The position numbers and the translations under genes are program-made. This document shows positions 34,768-43,408 of a stretch of DNA of 64,000 nucleotides, in pieces (positions within the stretch are counted from its first letter, which is position 1; the number at the start of each line of letters is the position of its first letter). The notes under the pieces are model-generated. The model had not been told where the DNA came from, did no database searches, and worked only from the letters and a program-made list of their open reading frames with translations. The DNA lies in contig NZ_PVEP01000002.1 in the NCBI RefSeq assembly GCF_002973535.1, positions 496,001 to 560,000 of the forward strand, read 5' to 3'. Source of the stretch: Albidovulum denitrificans (GTDB lineage: Bacteria; Pseudomonadota; Alphaproteobacteria; Rhodobacterales; Rhodobacteraceae).

Positions 34768-36408
34768 ATGGCCGATACCGACGACACCCAGGGCATTCCC
34801 TTGCCGGAAGGGGCCGCAGACATCATCGACACCGATTACACGATCGGTCAGGACAACCTTGAAGGCAATCTGGGGCCTTTCGGCTTCGACGTTCACAACC
34901 CGGTCTTCCTGATCTCGGCGCTGACCATCGTGGCCTTCGTCTTTTACGCGCTGGCGCTGCCGGAACAGGCGACGGCCTTCTTCGGCTGGCTCAGGCCATG
35001 GCTGACCTCGACCTTCGACTGGTTCTTCCTTGGTGCCGCGAACATCTTCGTCCTTTTCTGCCTGTTCCTGATCGTCAGCCCGCTGGGTTCGGTCCGGCTG
35101 GGCGGGAAAGAGGCGACACCCGATTACACCTATGTCGGCTGGTTCTCGATGCTCTTCGCGGCCGGGATGGGGATCGGGCTGATGTTCTTCGGGGTGCTTG
35201 AGCCGGTCTATCACATGGCAATCTCCCAGCCGCTTGGCGTGCCGTCGCCGATTGCCGAGGATGGCAGCATCATCGCCGCGAATGTGGAGGCGGCAAAGCG
35301 GATGGGCCTGGCCGCCACGATCTATCACTGGGCGCTGCACCCCTGGGCGATCTATGCCGTCGTCGCGCTGGCGCTGGCGCTTTTTTCGTTCAACAAGGGG
35401 CTTCCGCTGACCATCCGCTCGGCCTTCTACCCGATCTTCGGGGAACGGATCTGGGGCTGGAGCGGGCATGTCATCGACATCCTCGCCGTCTTCGCCACGC
35501 TCTTCGGGCTTGCGACATCGCTCGGGTTCGGGGCGCAGCAGGCCAATGCGGGCCTGACCTATGTCTTCGGGGTGCCGACCTCCACCACGGTGCAGATCGT
35601 GCTTATCACGGTCATCACCGGCATTGCGCTGGTCTCGGTCCTGCGCGGGCTGGACGGTGGCGTGAAGGTGCTGTCCGAGATCAACATGGGCATCGCGGCG
35701 CTGCTTCTGCTGTTCGTGCTGTTCGTCGGGCCGACGATGACGATCTTCAGCGACTTCATCGCCGGTCTTGGCACCTATGTGGCCGAGCTGATCCCGCTGT
35801 CGAACCCGTTCGGACGCGCGGATACCGACTACATGCACGGCTGGACCGCCTTCTACTGGGCCTGGTGGATCAGCTGGTCGCCCTTCGTCGGCATGTTCAT
35901 CGCCCGCGTCTCGCGCGGCCGTTCGGTGCGGGAGTTCATCATCTGCGTGCTGATCATCCCCTCCATCGTCTGCGTGTTGTGGATGGCGGTCTTCGGCGGG
36001 ACGGCGATTGACCAGGTGCTGTCCGACCCGGCGGCAAGCGCGGTCAAGGCCGAGGTGATCGACAGCTACAACCCGCCCTTGTCGCTGTTCGCGATGCTGG
36101 AGGGGCTGCCGCTGGCCTCCATCACCTCTGTCATCGGCGTCGTGCTGGTGATCGTGTTCTTCGTGACCTCGTCGGATTCCGGTTCGCTGGTGATCGACAC
36201 GATCACGGCGGGCGGCAAGGTCGACGCGCCGGTGCCGCAGCGGGTGTTCTGGTGTACCTTCGAAGGCGCGGTGGCGATCGTCCTTCTGGTCGGCGGGGGC
36301 CTTAGCGCCTTGCAGGCGATGGTGATCTCCACCGGCTTGCCCTTCACGGCGGTGCTGCTCTTGATGTGTTGGGCGATCTTCCAGGGGCTGCGGTCCGAGG
36401 CGCGCTGA
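34768..36408 (+). CDS. BCCT-family betaine/carnitine/choline transporter
   Basis: A 546-residue inner-membrane secondary transporter for quaternary-ammonium osmolytes. The start at 34768 follows an AGGAGG site (34754-34760 region). Predicted helices number about twelve. Family signatures are YVGWFSMLFAAGMGIGLMFFGVLEPV (Gly-rich TM3-like segment), YHWALHPWAIYAVVALALALF, and the TM8 betaine-site stretch GWTAFYWAWWISWSPFVGMFIARVSRGRSVREF. FVTSSDSGSLVIDT is the conserved TM10 motif. The substrate (glycine betaine, choline, ectoine or DMSP) is not set by sequence alone. Confidence 0.95.
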   Translation: MADTDDTQGIPLPEGAADIIDTDYTIGQDNLEGNLGPFGFDVHNPVFLISALTIVAFVFYALALPEQATAFFGWLRPWLTSTFDWFFLGAANIFVLFCLFLIVSPLGSVRLGGKEATPDYTYVGWFSMLFAAGMGIGLMFFGVLEPVYHMAISQPLGVPSPIAEDGSIIAANVEAAKRMGLAATIYHWALHPWAIYAVVALALALFSFNKGLPLTIRSAFYPIFGERIWGWSGHVIDILAVFATLFGLATSLGFGAQQANAGLTYVFGVPTSTTVQIVLITVITGIALVSVLRGLDGGVKVLSEINMGIAALLLLFVLFVGPTMTIFSDFIAGLGTYVAELIPLSNPFGRADTDYMHGWTAFYWAWWISWSPFVGMFIARVSRGRSVREFIICVLIIPSIVCVLWMAVFGGTAIDQVLSDPAASAVKAEVIDSYNPPLSLFAMLEGLPLASITSVIGVVLVIVFFVTSSDSGSLVIDTITAGGKVDAPVPQRVFWCTFEGAVAIVLLVGGGLSALQAMVISTGLPFTAVLLLMCWAIFQGLRSEAR

Positions 36409-36428
36409 CACCTCGGGCGGCGAACGAC

Positions 36429-36459
36429 AAAGGCCCCGGTAGTCCAACCGGGGCCTTTT
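36429..36459. terminator. Bidirectional Rho-independent terminator
   Basis: The stem AAGGCCCCGGT / ACCGGGGCCTT with a short loop, followed by TT-rich sequence on both strands (TTTT after, AAA before), lies between the convergent BCCT transporter and aminotransferase genes. Confidence 0.8.
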
Positions 36460-36463
36460 CGCG

Positions 36464-37678
36464 TCAGGCGGCCTCGTGCGCGATCAGGCGGCCCAGCCGC
36501 GCGATGCCTTCGTCGATCGTCGCCGCATCGGCGCAGGAAAAGCTCAGGCGCAGCGTGTTGCCGTTCGATCCGTCGGCATAGAAGGCGCGGCCCGGCACGA
36601 AGGCCACCCGCTCGGCCTCGATGGCGCGGGCCAGAAGCGTGGCGCCGTCCATCCCCCTGGGCAGCGTCACCCAGATGAACATGCCGCCCTCGGGCCGGGT
36701 CCATGTCACGCCGCCCGGCATGTGGCGCGCCAGCGCCGCCAGCATCGCATCGCGCCGCGCCTTGTAGGCGGCGCGGATCGTGGCGACATGGGCGTCGAAA
36801 CAGGCCCGCGCGACGCGGTCGGTGACGATCTGGTTGAAGGTGGCGGAATGCAGGTCGGCGGCCTGTTTCATCAGCACGAGACGCCCGATCACCTCGCGCG
36901 CGCCGCAGACCCAGCCGACCCGCAGGCCCGGCGCGAGTGTCTTCGAAAACGACCCGCAGTAAAGCGTGCGCGTATGCTCGATCCCGCCGGACCGCGCGAT
37001 GTCGAGCGCGAGGATCGGCGGCACCTCCGCGCCGTCATAGCGCAGCGCCTGATAGGCGGCATCCTCGATGATCGCGATGTCGAGGTCGCGGGCGAGGTCC
37101 AGAAGCGCCTCGCGCCCCTGAAGGTCCACCGTCTCCCCCGTCGGGTTGGCGAAATCGGCGGAGAGATAGGCGAACTTCACCCGCCCGCCATGCCCTTCGG
37201 CGCGGGCGCGGTAGTCCGCGGCGCCCTGATTGCCGTTGACGACAAGCTGGTCATAGACCGGCTCATAGGCGTTGAAGGCGCCAAGCGCGCCCAGATAGGT
37301 CGGCCAGCCGACCAGCGCCGTGTCGCCCGGTGACAGGAAGAGCTTGCCGAGATAGTCGAGCGCCTGTTGCGAGCCCGAGGTGATGAGGATGTTGTCGGCG
37401 TCGCAGTCGATGCCGTTCCTGCCCATCTCTGCCGCGATCCAGTCGCGCAGTGGCCGGTAACCTTCAGAGATGGAATATTGCAGCGCGGCGGCGGCGGACC
37501 CGGCCGAAAGCGCCTCGGCCGCCGCAGTACGAAACGCCTCATCCGGGAAAAGCCGCGCGTCGGGGATGCCACCGGCGAAAGAGATGATATCCGGCCGGTC
37601 GAGAAGCTTCAGAAGCTCCCGGATCTCCGATGCCTTCAGCCGCGCGGTGCGATCCGCCAGAACGTCCTGCCACTGCAT
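36464..37678 (-). CDS. PLP-dependent aminotransferase, class I/II (2-aminoadipate aminotransferase-like)
   Basis: 404 residues with the fold-type I aminotransferase pattern: ISFAGGIPDARLFPDEAF (substrate loop), LQYSISEGYRPLRDWIA, ITSGSQQALDYLGKLFLSPGD (PLP phosphate loop), and DFANPTGETVDLQGREALLDLARDLDIAIIEDAAYQALRYDG with the PLP-binding Asn and Asp. The Schiff-base Lys is in GSFSKTLAPGLRVGW, and the carboxylate-binding Arg is in LRLSFSCA. This pattern is closest to 2-aminoadipate or multi-substrate MocR-related aminotransferases without the GntR domain. The promoter faces the divergent class V enzyme. Confidence 0.88.
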   Translation of the reverse strand: MQWQDVLADRTARLKASEIRELLKLLDRPDIISFAGGIPDARLFPDEAFRTAAAEALSAGSAAAALQYSISEGYRPLRDWIAAEMGRNGIDCDADNILITSGSQQALDYLGKLFLSPGDTALVGWPTYLGALGAFNAYEPVYDQLVVNGNQGAADYRARAEGHGGRVKFAYLSADFANPTGETVDLQGREALLDLARDLDIAIIEDAAYQALRYDGAEVPPILALDIARSGGIEHTRTLYCGSFSKTLAPGLRVGWVCGAREVIGRLVLMKQAADLHSATFNQIVTDRVARACFDAHVATIRAAYKARRDAMLAALARHMPGGVTWTRPEGGMFIWVTLPRGMDGATLLARAIEAERVAFVPGRAFYADGSNGNTLRLSFSCADAATIDEGIARLGRLIAHEAA

Positions 37679-37752
37679 GCCTGCCTCCTCCGCCTCGATG
37701 CGCGGCGGAGGAGGTCATGGGCGTGCAATTAAGTCAATAGTCCTGACCTTGC

Positions 37753-37772
37753 TGCAATCAACTGTGATTGCA
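37753..37772. promoter_or_regulatory. Palindromic operator between two divergent PLP-enzyme genes
   Basis: A perfect inverted repeat TGCAATCA-ACTG-TGATTGCA (8-bp arms, 4-bp spacer) in the 144-bp intergenic region. It is placed to control one or both divergent genes. No regulator gene is adjacent. Confidence 0.6.
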
Positions 37773-37822
37773 CCCGCCTTTCGCCCGTGCCTAACTGGCC
37801 CGACCCGTAACCAGAGGTTTCC

Positions 37823-39052
37823 ATGACTGCGCTCGACCTGTCCTTTGTCCGCTCCATGTTCCCCGCCTTTTCCACCCCCGGCCTGGCCGACAAGGCGTTC
37901 TTCGAAAACGCCGGCGGCTCTTATGCCTGCGCGCCGGTGATCGACCGGCTGACGCGGTTCTACCGCGAGCGCAAGGTGCAGCCCTACGCGCCCTATGAGG
38001 CGGCGACCCTCGGCGGGGCGGAGATGGATGAGGCACGCGCGCGGCTGGCGGCGATGATGGGGGTCAGGACAGAGGAGATCAGCTTTGGCCCCTCGACCAC
38101 CGCGAACACCTATGTGCTGGCCCAGGCCCTGCGCCGCTGGCTGAAACCGGGTGAGGCGATCGTCGTCACCGATCAGGACCATGAGGCGAATTCCGGCCCC
38201 TGGCGGCGGCTGGCCGAGGACGGCGTCGAGGTCCGGGAGTGGAAGATCGACCCGTCGACCGGGCATCTGGACCCCGCGCGGCTTGAGGGCCTGCTGGCCG
38301 ATGGCAAGGTGCGGCTGGTCTCATTCCCGCATTGTTCCAACGTCGTGGCCGAGATCAACCCGGTGGCAGAGATCGTGGCGCTGGCCCACAAGGCGGGGGC
38401 GGCGGCCTGCGTGGACGGCGTCAGCTATGCGCCGCATGGAATACCCGACGTGGGCGCGCTGGGCGCGGATATCTACCTGTTTTCCGCCTACAAGGTCTAT
38501 GGCCCGCACCAGGGGATCATGGCGATCCGCGAGGAGCTTGGGATGAAACTGCCGAACCAGGGGCATTGGTTCAACGGCGACACGCTTTACAAGCGCTTCA
38601 CCCCCGCCGGGCCGGATCACGCACAGGTCGCGGCCTCGGCCGGGATCGCCGATTACTTCGACGCCTTGCATGCCCATCATTTCGGCGCGGGGGCAGAGGC
38701 CCGTCAGCGCGGGAGGGAGCTGCATGACCTGATCCGCGCGCATGAGGTGGCGATCTGCCAGCCGCTGCTCGATTACCTCGCCGACCGCAACGACCTGCGC
38801 CTGATCGGCCCGAAGCAGGCCGCGGCTCGCGCGCCCACCGTGGCGGTCGCGCTGAACCGCGCGGCAGAGCCGGTGTCCGAGGCGCTGGCGGCCGAGGGGA
38901 TCAACTGCTGGGCGGGGGATTTCTACGCCCTCCGCCCGCTTGAGGCGATGGGCGTGGATCTTTCCGAGGGCGTGCTGCGTTTGTCGATGGTGCATTACAC
39001 CAGCGCCGAGGATGTGGCGCGGCTGATCGCGGCGCTGGAGGTGGTGCTTTAG
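37823..39052 (+). CDS. Class V aminotransferase (cysteine-desulfurase/selenocysteine-lyase-like)
   Basis: 409 residues of the NifS/SufS/CsdA-like fold. It has FFENAGGSYACAPVIDRLTRFY (conserved NAGG start), SFGPSTTANTYVLAQALR (PLP phosphate loop), ITDQDHEANSGPWRRLA-type DHEAN, and LVSFPHCSNVVAEINPVAEIVALAHKAGAAACVDGVSYAPHG with the PLP Asp. The lysine is in YLFSAYKVYGPHQGIM. The catalytic Cys of true cysteine desulfurases is not evident, so the substrate is uncertain. It is divergent from the aminotransferase at 36464. Confidence 0.88.
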   Translation: MTALDLSFVRSMFPAFSTPGLADKAFFENAGGSYACAPVIDRLTRFYRERKVQPYAPYEAATLGGAEMDEARARLAAMMGVRTEEISFGPSTTANTYVLAQALRRWLKPGEAIVVTDQDHEANSGPWRRLAEDGVEVREWKIDPSTGHLDPARLEGLLADGKVRLVSFPHCSNVVAEINPVAEIVALAHKAGAAACVDGVSYAPHGIPDVGALGADIYLFSAYKVYGPHQGIMAIREELGMKLPNQGHWFNGDTLYKRFTPAGPDHAQVAASAGIADYFDALHAHHFGAGAEARQRGRELHDLIRAHEVAICQPLLDYLADRNDLRLIGPKQAAARAPTVAVALNRAAEPVSEALAAEGINCWAGDFYALRPLEAMGVDLSEGVLRLSMVHYTSAEDVARLIAALEVVL

Positions 39053-39059
39053 CGGCGGG

Positions 39060-39102
39060 GTGCCGGGGGGCCAGCCCCCCGGACCCCCCGGAGTATTTGG
39101 GC
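39060..39102. repeat. GC-rich intergenic hairpin repeat followed by GAGTATTT
   Basis: A stem made of GGGGGGCC / GGCCCCCC-like runs, then CCCCCCGGAGTATTTGGGCC. This hairpin plus GAGTATTT element is a familiar intergenic repeat in Rhodobacterales genomes and may act as a transcription terminator or RNA-stabilising element between the class V aminotransferase and the photolyase. Confidence 0.5.
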
Positions 39103-39120
39103 CACAATGAAAGGGATGGG

Positions 39121-40533
39121 ATGAGCGCTGCGCCGGTGATCGTGTGGTTTCGCCGGGATTTGCGGCTGGCCGATCATGCCGCGCTGGCTGCGGCGGTGGC
39201 GACCGGGCGGCCGGTGCTGCCGGTCTTCATCCATGACGAGACGGTCGCGACGCTGGGTGCTGCGGCGACGTGGCGTCTGGGGGTGGGGCTGGAGGCCTTC
39301 GCTGCGGCCCTGTCGGCGGCGGGATCGCGGCTGGTCTTGCGGCGCGGGCAGGCGCTTGAGGTGTTGCGGGCGCTGATTGCCGAAAGCGGGGCCGGGGCTG
39401 TCCTCTGGCAACGGGTCTATGATCCGGCGGGCATCGCGCGGGACAGGGCGGTCAAGGCGGCGCTGAAGGCCGACGGGATCGCGGCGGAGAGCCACCCCGG
39501 CGCGGTGCTGTTCGAACCCTGGACGGTAAAGACCGGGCAGGGCGGCCCTTACAGCGTTTATTCCCCGTTCTGGAAGGCGGTGCGCGGGCGCGATCCGGGC
39601 GGGGTGCTCCCACCGCCCGCGCGGCTGGCGGCGCCTGCGGACTGGCCGGAAAGCGACCGGCTTGGGGACTGGCGGATGGGGGCGGCGATGAACCGGGGCG
39701 CGGAGATTGTCGCGCATTACGCGGTGGTGGGCGAGGGGGCGGCGCGGGAGAGGTTGGCGCGCTTTGTCGCCGAAGACCTTCCCCGCTACCGCGAGGGGCG
39801 CGATTATCCCTCGCGCGATGTCACCTCGGGCCTCTCCGAAAACCTCGCCTGGGGCGAGATTTCGCCGCGCGGGGTCTGGTGGGCCGGGCGGCAGGCGCTG
39901 GAGGCGGGCGTTCCGGGGGCGGAGAAGTTCCTGTCGGAACTCGTCTGGCGCGACTTCGCCTGGCATCTGATGTACCACCACCCGAAGCTGGCGGAGGCGA
40001 ACTGGCGCGACGGCTGGGACGGTTTCCCCTGGCGCGGCGATAGTGCGGATGCCGCGTGCTGGCGGCGGGGCCGGACCGGGGAGCCGTTCGTCGATGCCGC
40101 GATGCGGGAGATGTTCGTGACCGGGCGGATGCACAACCGGGCGCGGATGATCGTGGCCTCCTACCTGACCAAGCATCTGATGACGGACTGGCGCGTCGGG
40201 CTGGCGTGGTTTCAGGACTGCCTGACCGACTGGGACCCGGCCTCGAACGCGATGGGCTGGCAATGGGTGGCGGGGTCGGGGCCGGATGCCGCCCCCTATT
40301 TCCGCATCTTCAACCCCGCCACGCAGGCCGAAAAGTTCGATCCCGACGGCGCCTATCGCGCCCGCTGGATCGCCGAGGGGCAGGCGGAGCCGCCGGACAC
40401 CGCGCGCGACTATTTCCGCGCCGTGCCGGTGTCGTGGGGCCTGTCGCAGGACACACCCTATCCCGAGCCGATGATCGCGCTGTCTACAGGCCGGGCGCGG
40501 GCGCTGGAGGCCTATGCCGCCCGAAAAACCTGA
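39121..40533 (+). CDS. phrB: Deoxyribodipyrimidine photolyase (CPD photolyase class I)
   Basis: 470 residues starting at MSAAPVIVWFRRDLRLADHAALAAA (39121; an upstream Met at 39097 precedes the likely Shine-Dalgarno GGGATGGG). The N-terminal antenna-binding alpha/beta domain is followed by the FAD-binding helical domain: SRDVTSGLSENLAWGEISPRGVWW, FLSELVWRDFAWHLMYHHP, and the signature TGEPFVDAAMREMFVTGRMHNRARMIVASYLTKHLMTDWRVGLAWFQDCLTDWDPASNAMGWQWVAGSGPDA. It repairs UV-induced cyclobutane dimers using blue light. Confidence 0.95.
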   Translation: MSAAPVIVWFRRDLRLADHAALAAAVATGRPVLPVFIHDETVATLGAAATWRLGVGLEAFAAALSAAGSRLVLRRGQALEVLRALIAESGAGAVLWQRVYDPAGIARDRAVKAALKADGIAAESHPGAVLFEPWTVKTGQGGPYSVYSPFWKAVRGRDPGGVLPPPARLAAPADWPESDRLGDWRMGAAMNRGAEIVAHYAVVGEGAARERLARFVAEDLPRYREGRDYPSRDVTSGLSENLAWGEISPRGVWWAGRQALEAGVPGAEKFLSELVWRDFAWHLMYHHPKLAEANWRDGWDGFPWRGDSADAACWRRGRTGEPFVDAAMREMFVTGRMHNRARMIVASYLTKHLMTDWRVGLAWFQDCLTDWDPASNAMGWQWVAGSGPDAAPYFRIFNPATQAEKFDPDGAYRARWIAEGQAEPPDTARDYFRAVPVSWGLSQDTPYPEPMIALSTGRARALEAYAARKT

Positions 40534-40582
40534 ATTCTTGCCGGATCGGCCGGAGTCGCGTTAACCTTCCCTTTCGGGAGGG

Positions 40583-41797
40583 ATGGCCATGCTGACATCG
40601 ACCGAGGGGCAGCAGAACCTGCCACGCTACTTTGCCCAGGTGTTCCGGGTCGCCGGAACGCTTGCAAACGGGCAGCTCGACTTCGTCCTGCGCGACGGGC
40701 GGCGGTTCCGGGTTCAGGGCGCTGGCCCCGGCCCGGTGGCCGAGATCCGGGTCGAGGATGACGACATCTTCGCCCGCCTGATCCGCGAGGGCGATCTGGG
40801 GTTCTGCGAGGCCTATCTGGAAGGCGGATGGACCACGCCCGATCTTCAGGCGCTGATGGATCTGGTCCATCAGGACAATGAGGGGATCTATGACGGCTTT
40901 CCGGGCCTGGGGCTGGTGCGCGCCTATGAACGGCTGCGCCACTGCCTGCGCGCCAACAGCAAGGCGCAGGCGAAGAAGAACATCGCCCATCACTACGATC
41001 TGGGGAATGCCTTCTACGAGATCTGGCTTGACCCCAGCATGACCTATTCCTCGGCCCTGTTTCAGACCGGGCAGGAAAGCCTCGTCTCTGCGCAGCGGGC
41101 CAAATATGCCTCTCTGGTCGACCGGATGGACGTCGCGCCCGGCGATCATGTGCTGGAAATCGGCTGCGGCTGGGGCGGGTTTGCCGAATATGCGGCGGCA
41201 GAGCGTGGCCTGAAGGTCACGGGGCTGACAATATCGCGCGCGCAATACGCGTATGCGCAGGAGAGGATCAACCGCGCGGGGTTGTCCGACCGCGTGACCT
41301 TCAAGCTTCAGGACTACCGGGATGAGCGCGGGATCTATGACGGCATCGCCTCGATCGAGATGTTCGAGGCGGTCGGCGAACGCTACTGGCCGGTCTATTT
41401 CGACACCGTGCGTGAGCGGTTGAAGCCGGGCCGCAACGCCACGCTCCAGATCATCACGCTGCAAGACAAGCGCTTTGAGATATACCGGAAAGGTGTTGAT
41501 TTCATTCAGAAATACATCTTTCCGGGCGGTATGCTTCCGTCGCCCACCGTGCTGCGGCAGGAAATCGAAAAGGCGCGGCTGTCGCTGGTGGGGTCCTTCG
41601 AGTTCGGCGAAAGCTACAGCCAGACCCTGCGGCGCTGGCATGAGATCTTCAACGCGCGCTGGGACGAGATCGCGCATCTTGGCTTTGATGCCCGTTTTCA
41701 ACGCATGTGGAATTTCTATCTGACCTCTTGCGCGGGGGCGTTCCGGGGCGGAAACTGCGACGTAACGCAGATCACCGTATCGAGGCCAGCCGTCTGA
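40583..41797 (+). CDS. cfa: Cyclopropane-fatty-acyl-phospholipid synthase
   Basis: 404 residues (an alternative start 6 bp later, MLTSTEGQ). It adds a methylene from AdoMet across double bonds of membrane phospholipid acyl chains. Features are an N-terminal lipid-binding region, KKNIAHHYDLGNAFYEIWLDPSMTYSSALF (family signature before the AdoMet domain), motif I VLEIGCGWGGFAEYAA, the active-site loop SIEMFEAVGERYWPVYF, and QIITLQDKRFEIYRKGVDFIQKYIFPGGMLPS, the conserved bicarbonate/substrate region. It immediately precedes trgA (1-bp gap), so these genes probably share a transcript. Confidence 0.94.
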   Translation: MAMLTSTEGQQNLPRYFAQVFRVAGTLANGQLDFVLRDGRRFRVQGAGPGPVAEIRVEDDDIFARLIREGDLGFCEAYLEGGWTTPDLQALMDLVHQDNEGIYDGFPGLGLVRAYERLRHCLRANSKAQAKKNIAHHYDLGNAFYEIWLDPSMTYSSALFQTGQESLVSAQRAKYASLVDRMDVAPGDHVLEIGCGWGGFAEYAAAERGLKVTGLTISRAQYAYAQERINRAGLSDRVTFKLQDYRDERGIYDGIASIEMFEAVGERYWPVYFDTVRERLKPGRNATLQIITLQDKRFEIYRKGVDFIQKYIFPGGMLPSPTVLRQEIEKARLSLVGSFEFGESYSQTLRRWHEIFNARWDEIAHLGFDARFQRMWNFYLTSCAGAFRGGNCDVTQITVSRPAV

Positions 41798-41798
41798 C

Positions 41799-42239
41799 AT
41801 GCCCACAGCCGCAAAGCTATTCGCCGCCGTCGCTTTCGCGCTGCTGGCCTTTTTCGTTGCCGAGATCCTCAAGCCGCATATGCAGCAGGGGACGCAGTTC
41901 GGCTATTTCTCCTTCTACTGCATGCTGATCGGGCTGGCGGTCGGCTGGCGCGTGATGGGGCCTGCGGCCGGGCGCGGCTGGTGGGAAGCGGTCAATGCCG
42001 GGGTCAGGACGGCGGCGGTGATGCTGGCGGTCGCGCTGCTGATCTTCTCGATCTACAAGATGCTGGAACTGGCCTTCCTGAAACGGTTCGACGGGCCGAT
42101 GGATGCGGTCGTGGGCATCTTCGGCGTTGGCGTCGATTACCTGATGCAGATCCTCGCCTGGGACGTGATCGCGGTGCTGGTCGTCGGCGGCGCGCTGGCC
42201 GGGATCCTGGCCGAATGGGCCGCGCGACGCTGGAAGTAG
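41799..42239 (+). CDS. trgA: TrgA-family tellurite-resistance membrane protein
   Basis: A 146-residue protein with four predicted membrane helices (LFAAVAFALLAFFVAEIL; FGYFSFYCMLIGLAVGWRVMG; AGVRTAAVMLAVALLIFSIYKML; ILAWDVIAVLVVGGALAGILA). The PTAAKL..A..FA......A......G....GYF.....LIG...GWR.MG opening matches TrgA of Rhodobacter. In R. sphaeroides trgA and trgB lie next to cysK and together affect tellurite resistance; the same order is found here, which strengthens the call. Confidence 0.88.
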   Translation: MPTAAKLFAAVAFALLAFFVAEILKPHMQQGTQFGYFSFYCMLIGLAVGWRVMGPAAGRGWWEAVNAGVRTAAVMLAVALLIFSIYKMLELAFLKRFDGPMDAVVGIFGVGVDYLMQILAWDVIAVLVVGGALAGILAEWAARRWK

Positions 42240-42244
42240 CGGAT

Positions 42245-43357
42245 TTGGCCGAGTTTTTCTTTTACGGGACGCTGTGTCACCCGCCGCTTCTGGCCGTGGT
42301 GCTGGGGCGTAAGGTCGCGATGGAACCCGCCCGGCTGGCGGGGTTTTCCGCCTTCCGGGTTCAGGGGCGGGCCTTTCCGGTGCTGGTCGCCGATGGTGGC
42401 GGCGCCGAGGGCGTCGTCGTGCGCGGGCTGGGGGATGAGGACATCCGGCGGCTGAATTTCTATGAGGGCGATTTCCGCGCCGAGGCGCATCGGGTGACAC
42501 TTGCGGACGGCAGCTTGACCGCGCAGGTCTACCTGCCGCCTGAAGGCCACTGGCAACCGGCAGAGCCGTGGTCGCTGGCGGACTGGCAGGCGCGTTGGGG
42601 CGCGACGGTGACGGCGGCGGCGGATGAGGCGATGCGGCTTTATGCCGAAGGGGTGGACCCGGCCCGGATGCACGGGCGCTATCCGATGATGCTGGCCCGC
42701 GCCGGGGCGCGGCTGCGCGCGGGGCAGGGCGGGCCGGTCACGGTGCGGCGGCGGTCGGGCCCCGGTGACGTGGCGATCGACCGGCATTGGCAGCCCTATG
42801 GCAATTTCTTCGCGGTCGAGGAGTTCGACCTGCGCTTTCGCCGCTTCGACGGTACGATGAGCGGCCCGGTCAACCGCGCGGTCTTCATTTCCGGCGATGC
42901 CTCGGTCGTGCTGCCCTATGATCCGGTGCGCGACCGGGTGCTGTTGATCGAGCAGTTCCGCATGGGGCCGGTCGGGCGCGGCGATGGGGAGCCGTGGATG
43001 CTTGAGGCGATCGCCGGGCGCATCGACGGAGGCGAAAGCCCCGAAGAGGCTGCCCATCGTGAGGCCTTTGAGGAAGCCGGGCTGCGGCTCTCCCGGCTGT
43101 TGCCCGCCAATCACTATTACCCCTCGCCCTCGGCCAAAAGCGAGTTTCTCTATACCTTCGTGGGCCTCGCCGACCTGCCCGACGGCATCGCGGGCCTGGG
43201 CGGCGTTCCGGGTGAGGCGGAGGATATCTGCGCCCATCTTCTGCCCTTCGACGACCTCGTCGCGCTGGTCGAAAGCGGTGAGGTGACGGCGGGGCCGCTG
43301 GTCATGCTTTGCTGGTGGCTGGCGGCGCGGCGCGACGGGCTGCGGCGCGGGGCTTGA
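42245..43357 (+). CDS. trgB: TrgB-like protein: gamma-glutamylcyclotransferase-like domain fused to NUDIX hydrolase
   Basis: About 370 residues. A TTG at 42245 gives the family-like start LAEFFFYGTLCHPPLLAVVLGR; an ATG at 42215 inside trgA is the alternative. The N-terminal half is AIG2/GGACT-like (FFYGTL...GFSAFRVQGRAFPVLVADGGGAEGVVVRGLGDEDIRRLNFYEGDFR). The C-terminal half is an ADP-ribose/ADP-sugar pyrophosphatase-type NUDIX domain with the box GRIDGGESPEEAAHREAFEEAGL (G-x5-E-x7-REUxEExGU) and PSPSAKSEFLYTFVG. It is coupled to trgA and followed by cysK. Confidence 0.9.
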   Translation: MAEFFFYGTLCHPPLLAVVLGRKVAMEPARLAGFSAFRVQGRAFPVLVADGGGAEGVVVRGLGDEDIRRLNFYEGDFRAEAHRVTLADGSLTAQVYLPPEGHWQPAEPWSLADWQARWGATVTAAADEAMRLYAEGVDPARMHGRYPMMLARAGARLRAGQGGPVTVRRRSGPGDVAIDRHWQPYGNFFAVEEFDLRFRRFDGTMSGPVNRAVFISGDASVVLPYDPVRDRVLLIEQFRMGPVGRGDGEPWMLEAIAGRIDGGESPEEAAHREAFEEAGLRLSRLLPANHYYPSPSAKSEFLYTFVGLADLPDGIAGLGGVPGEAEDICAHLLPFDDLVALVESGEVTAGPLVMLCWWLAARRDGLRRGA

Positions 43358-43408
43358 GGTCTGCCCCGGCGCGCCCTAGGAATGGGCAACGCACCAGGAG
43401 GACCGCGC

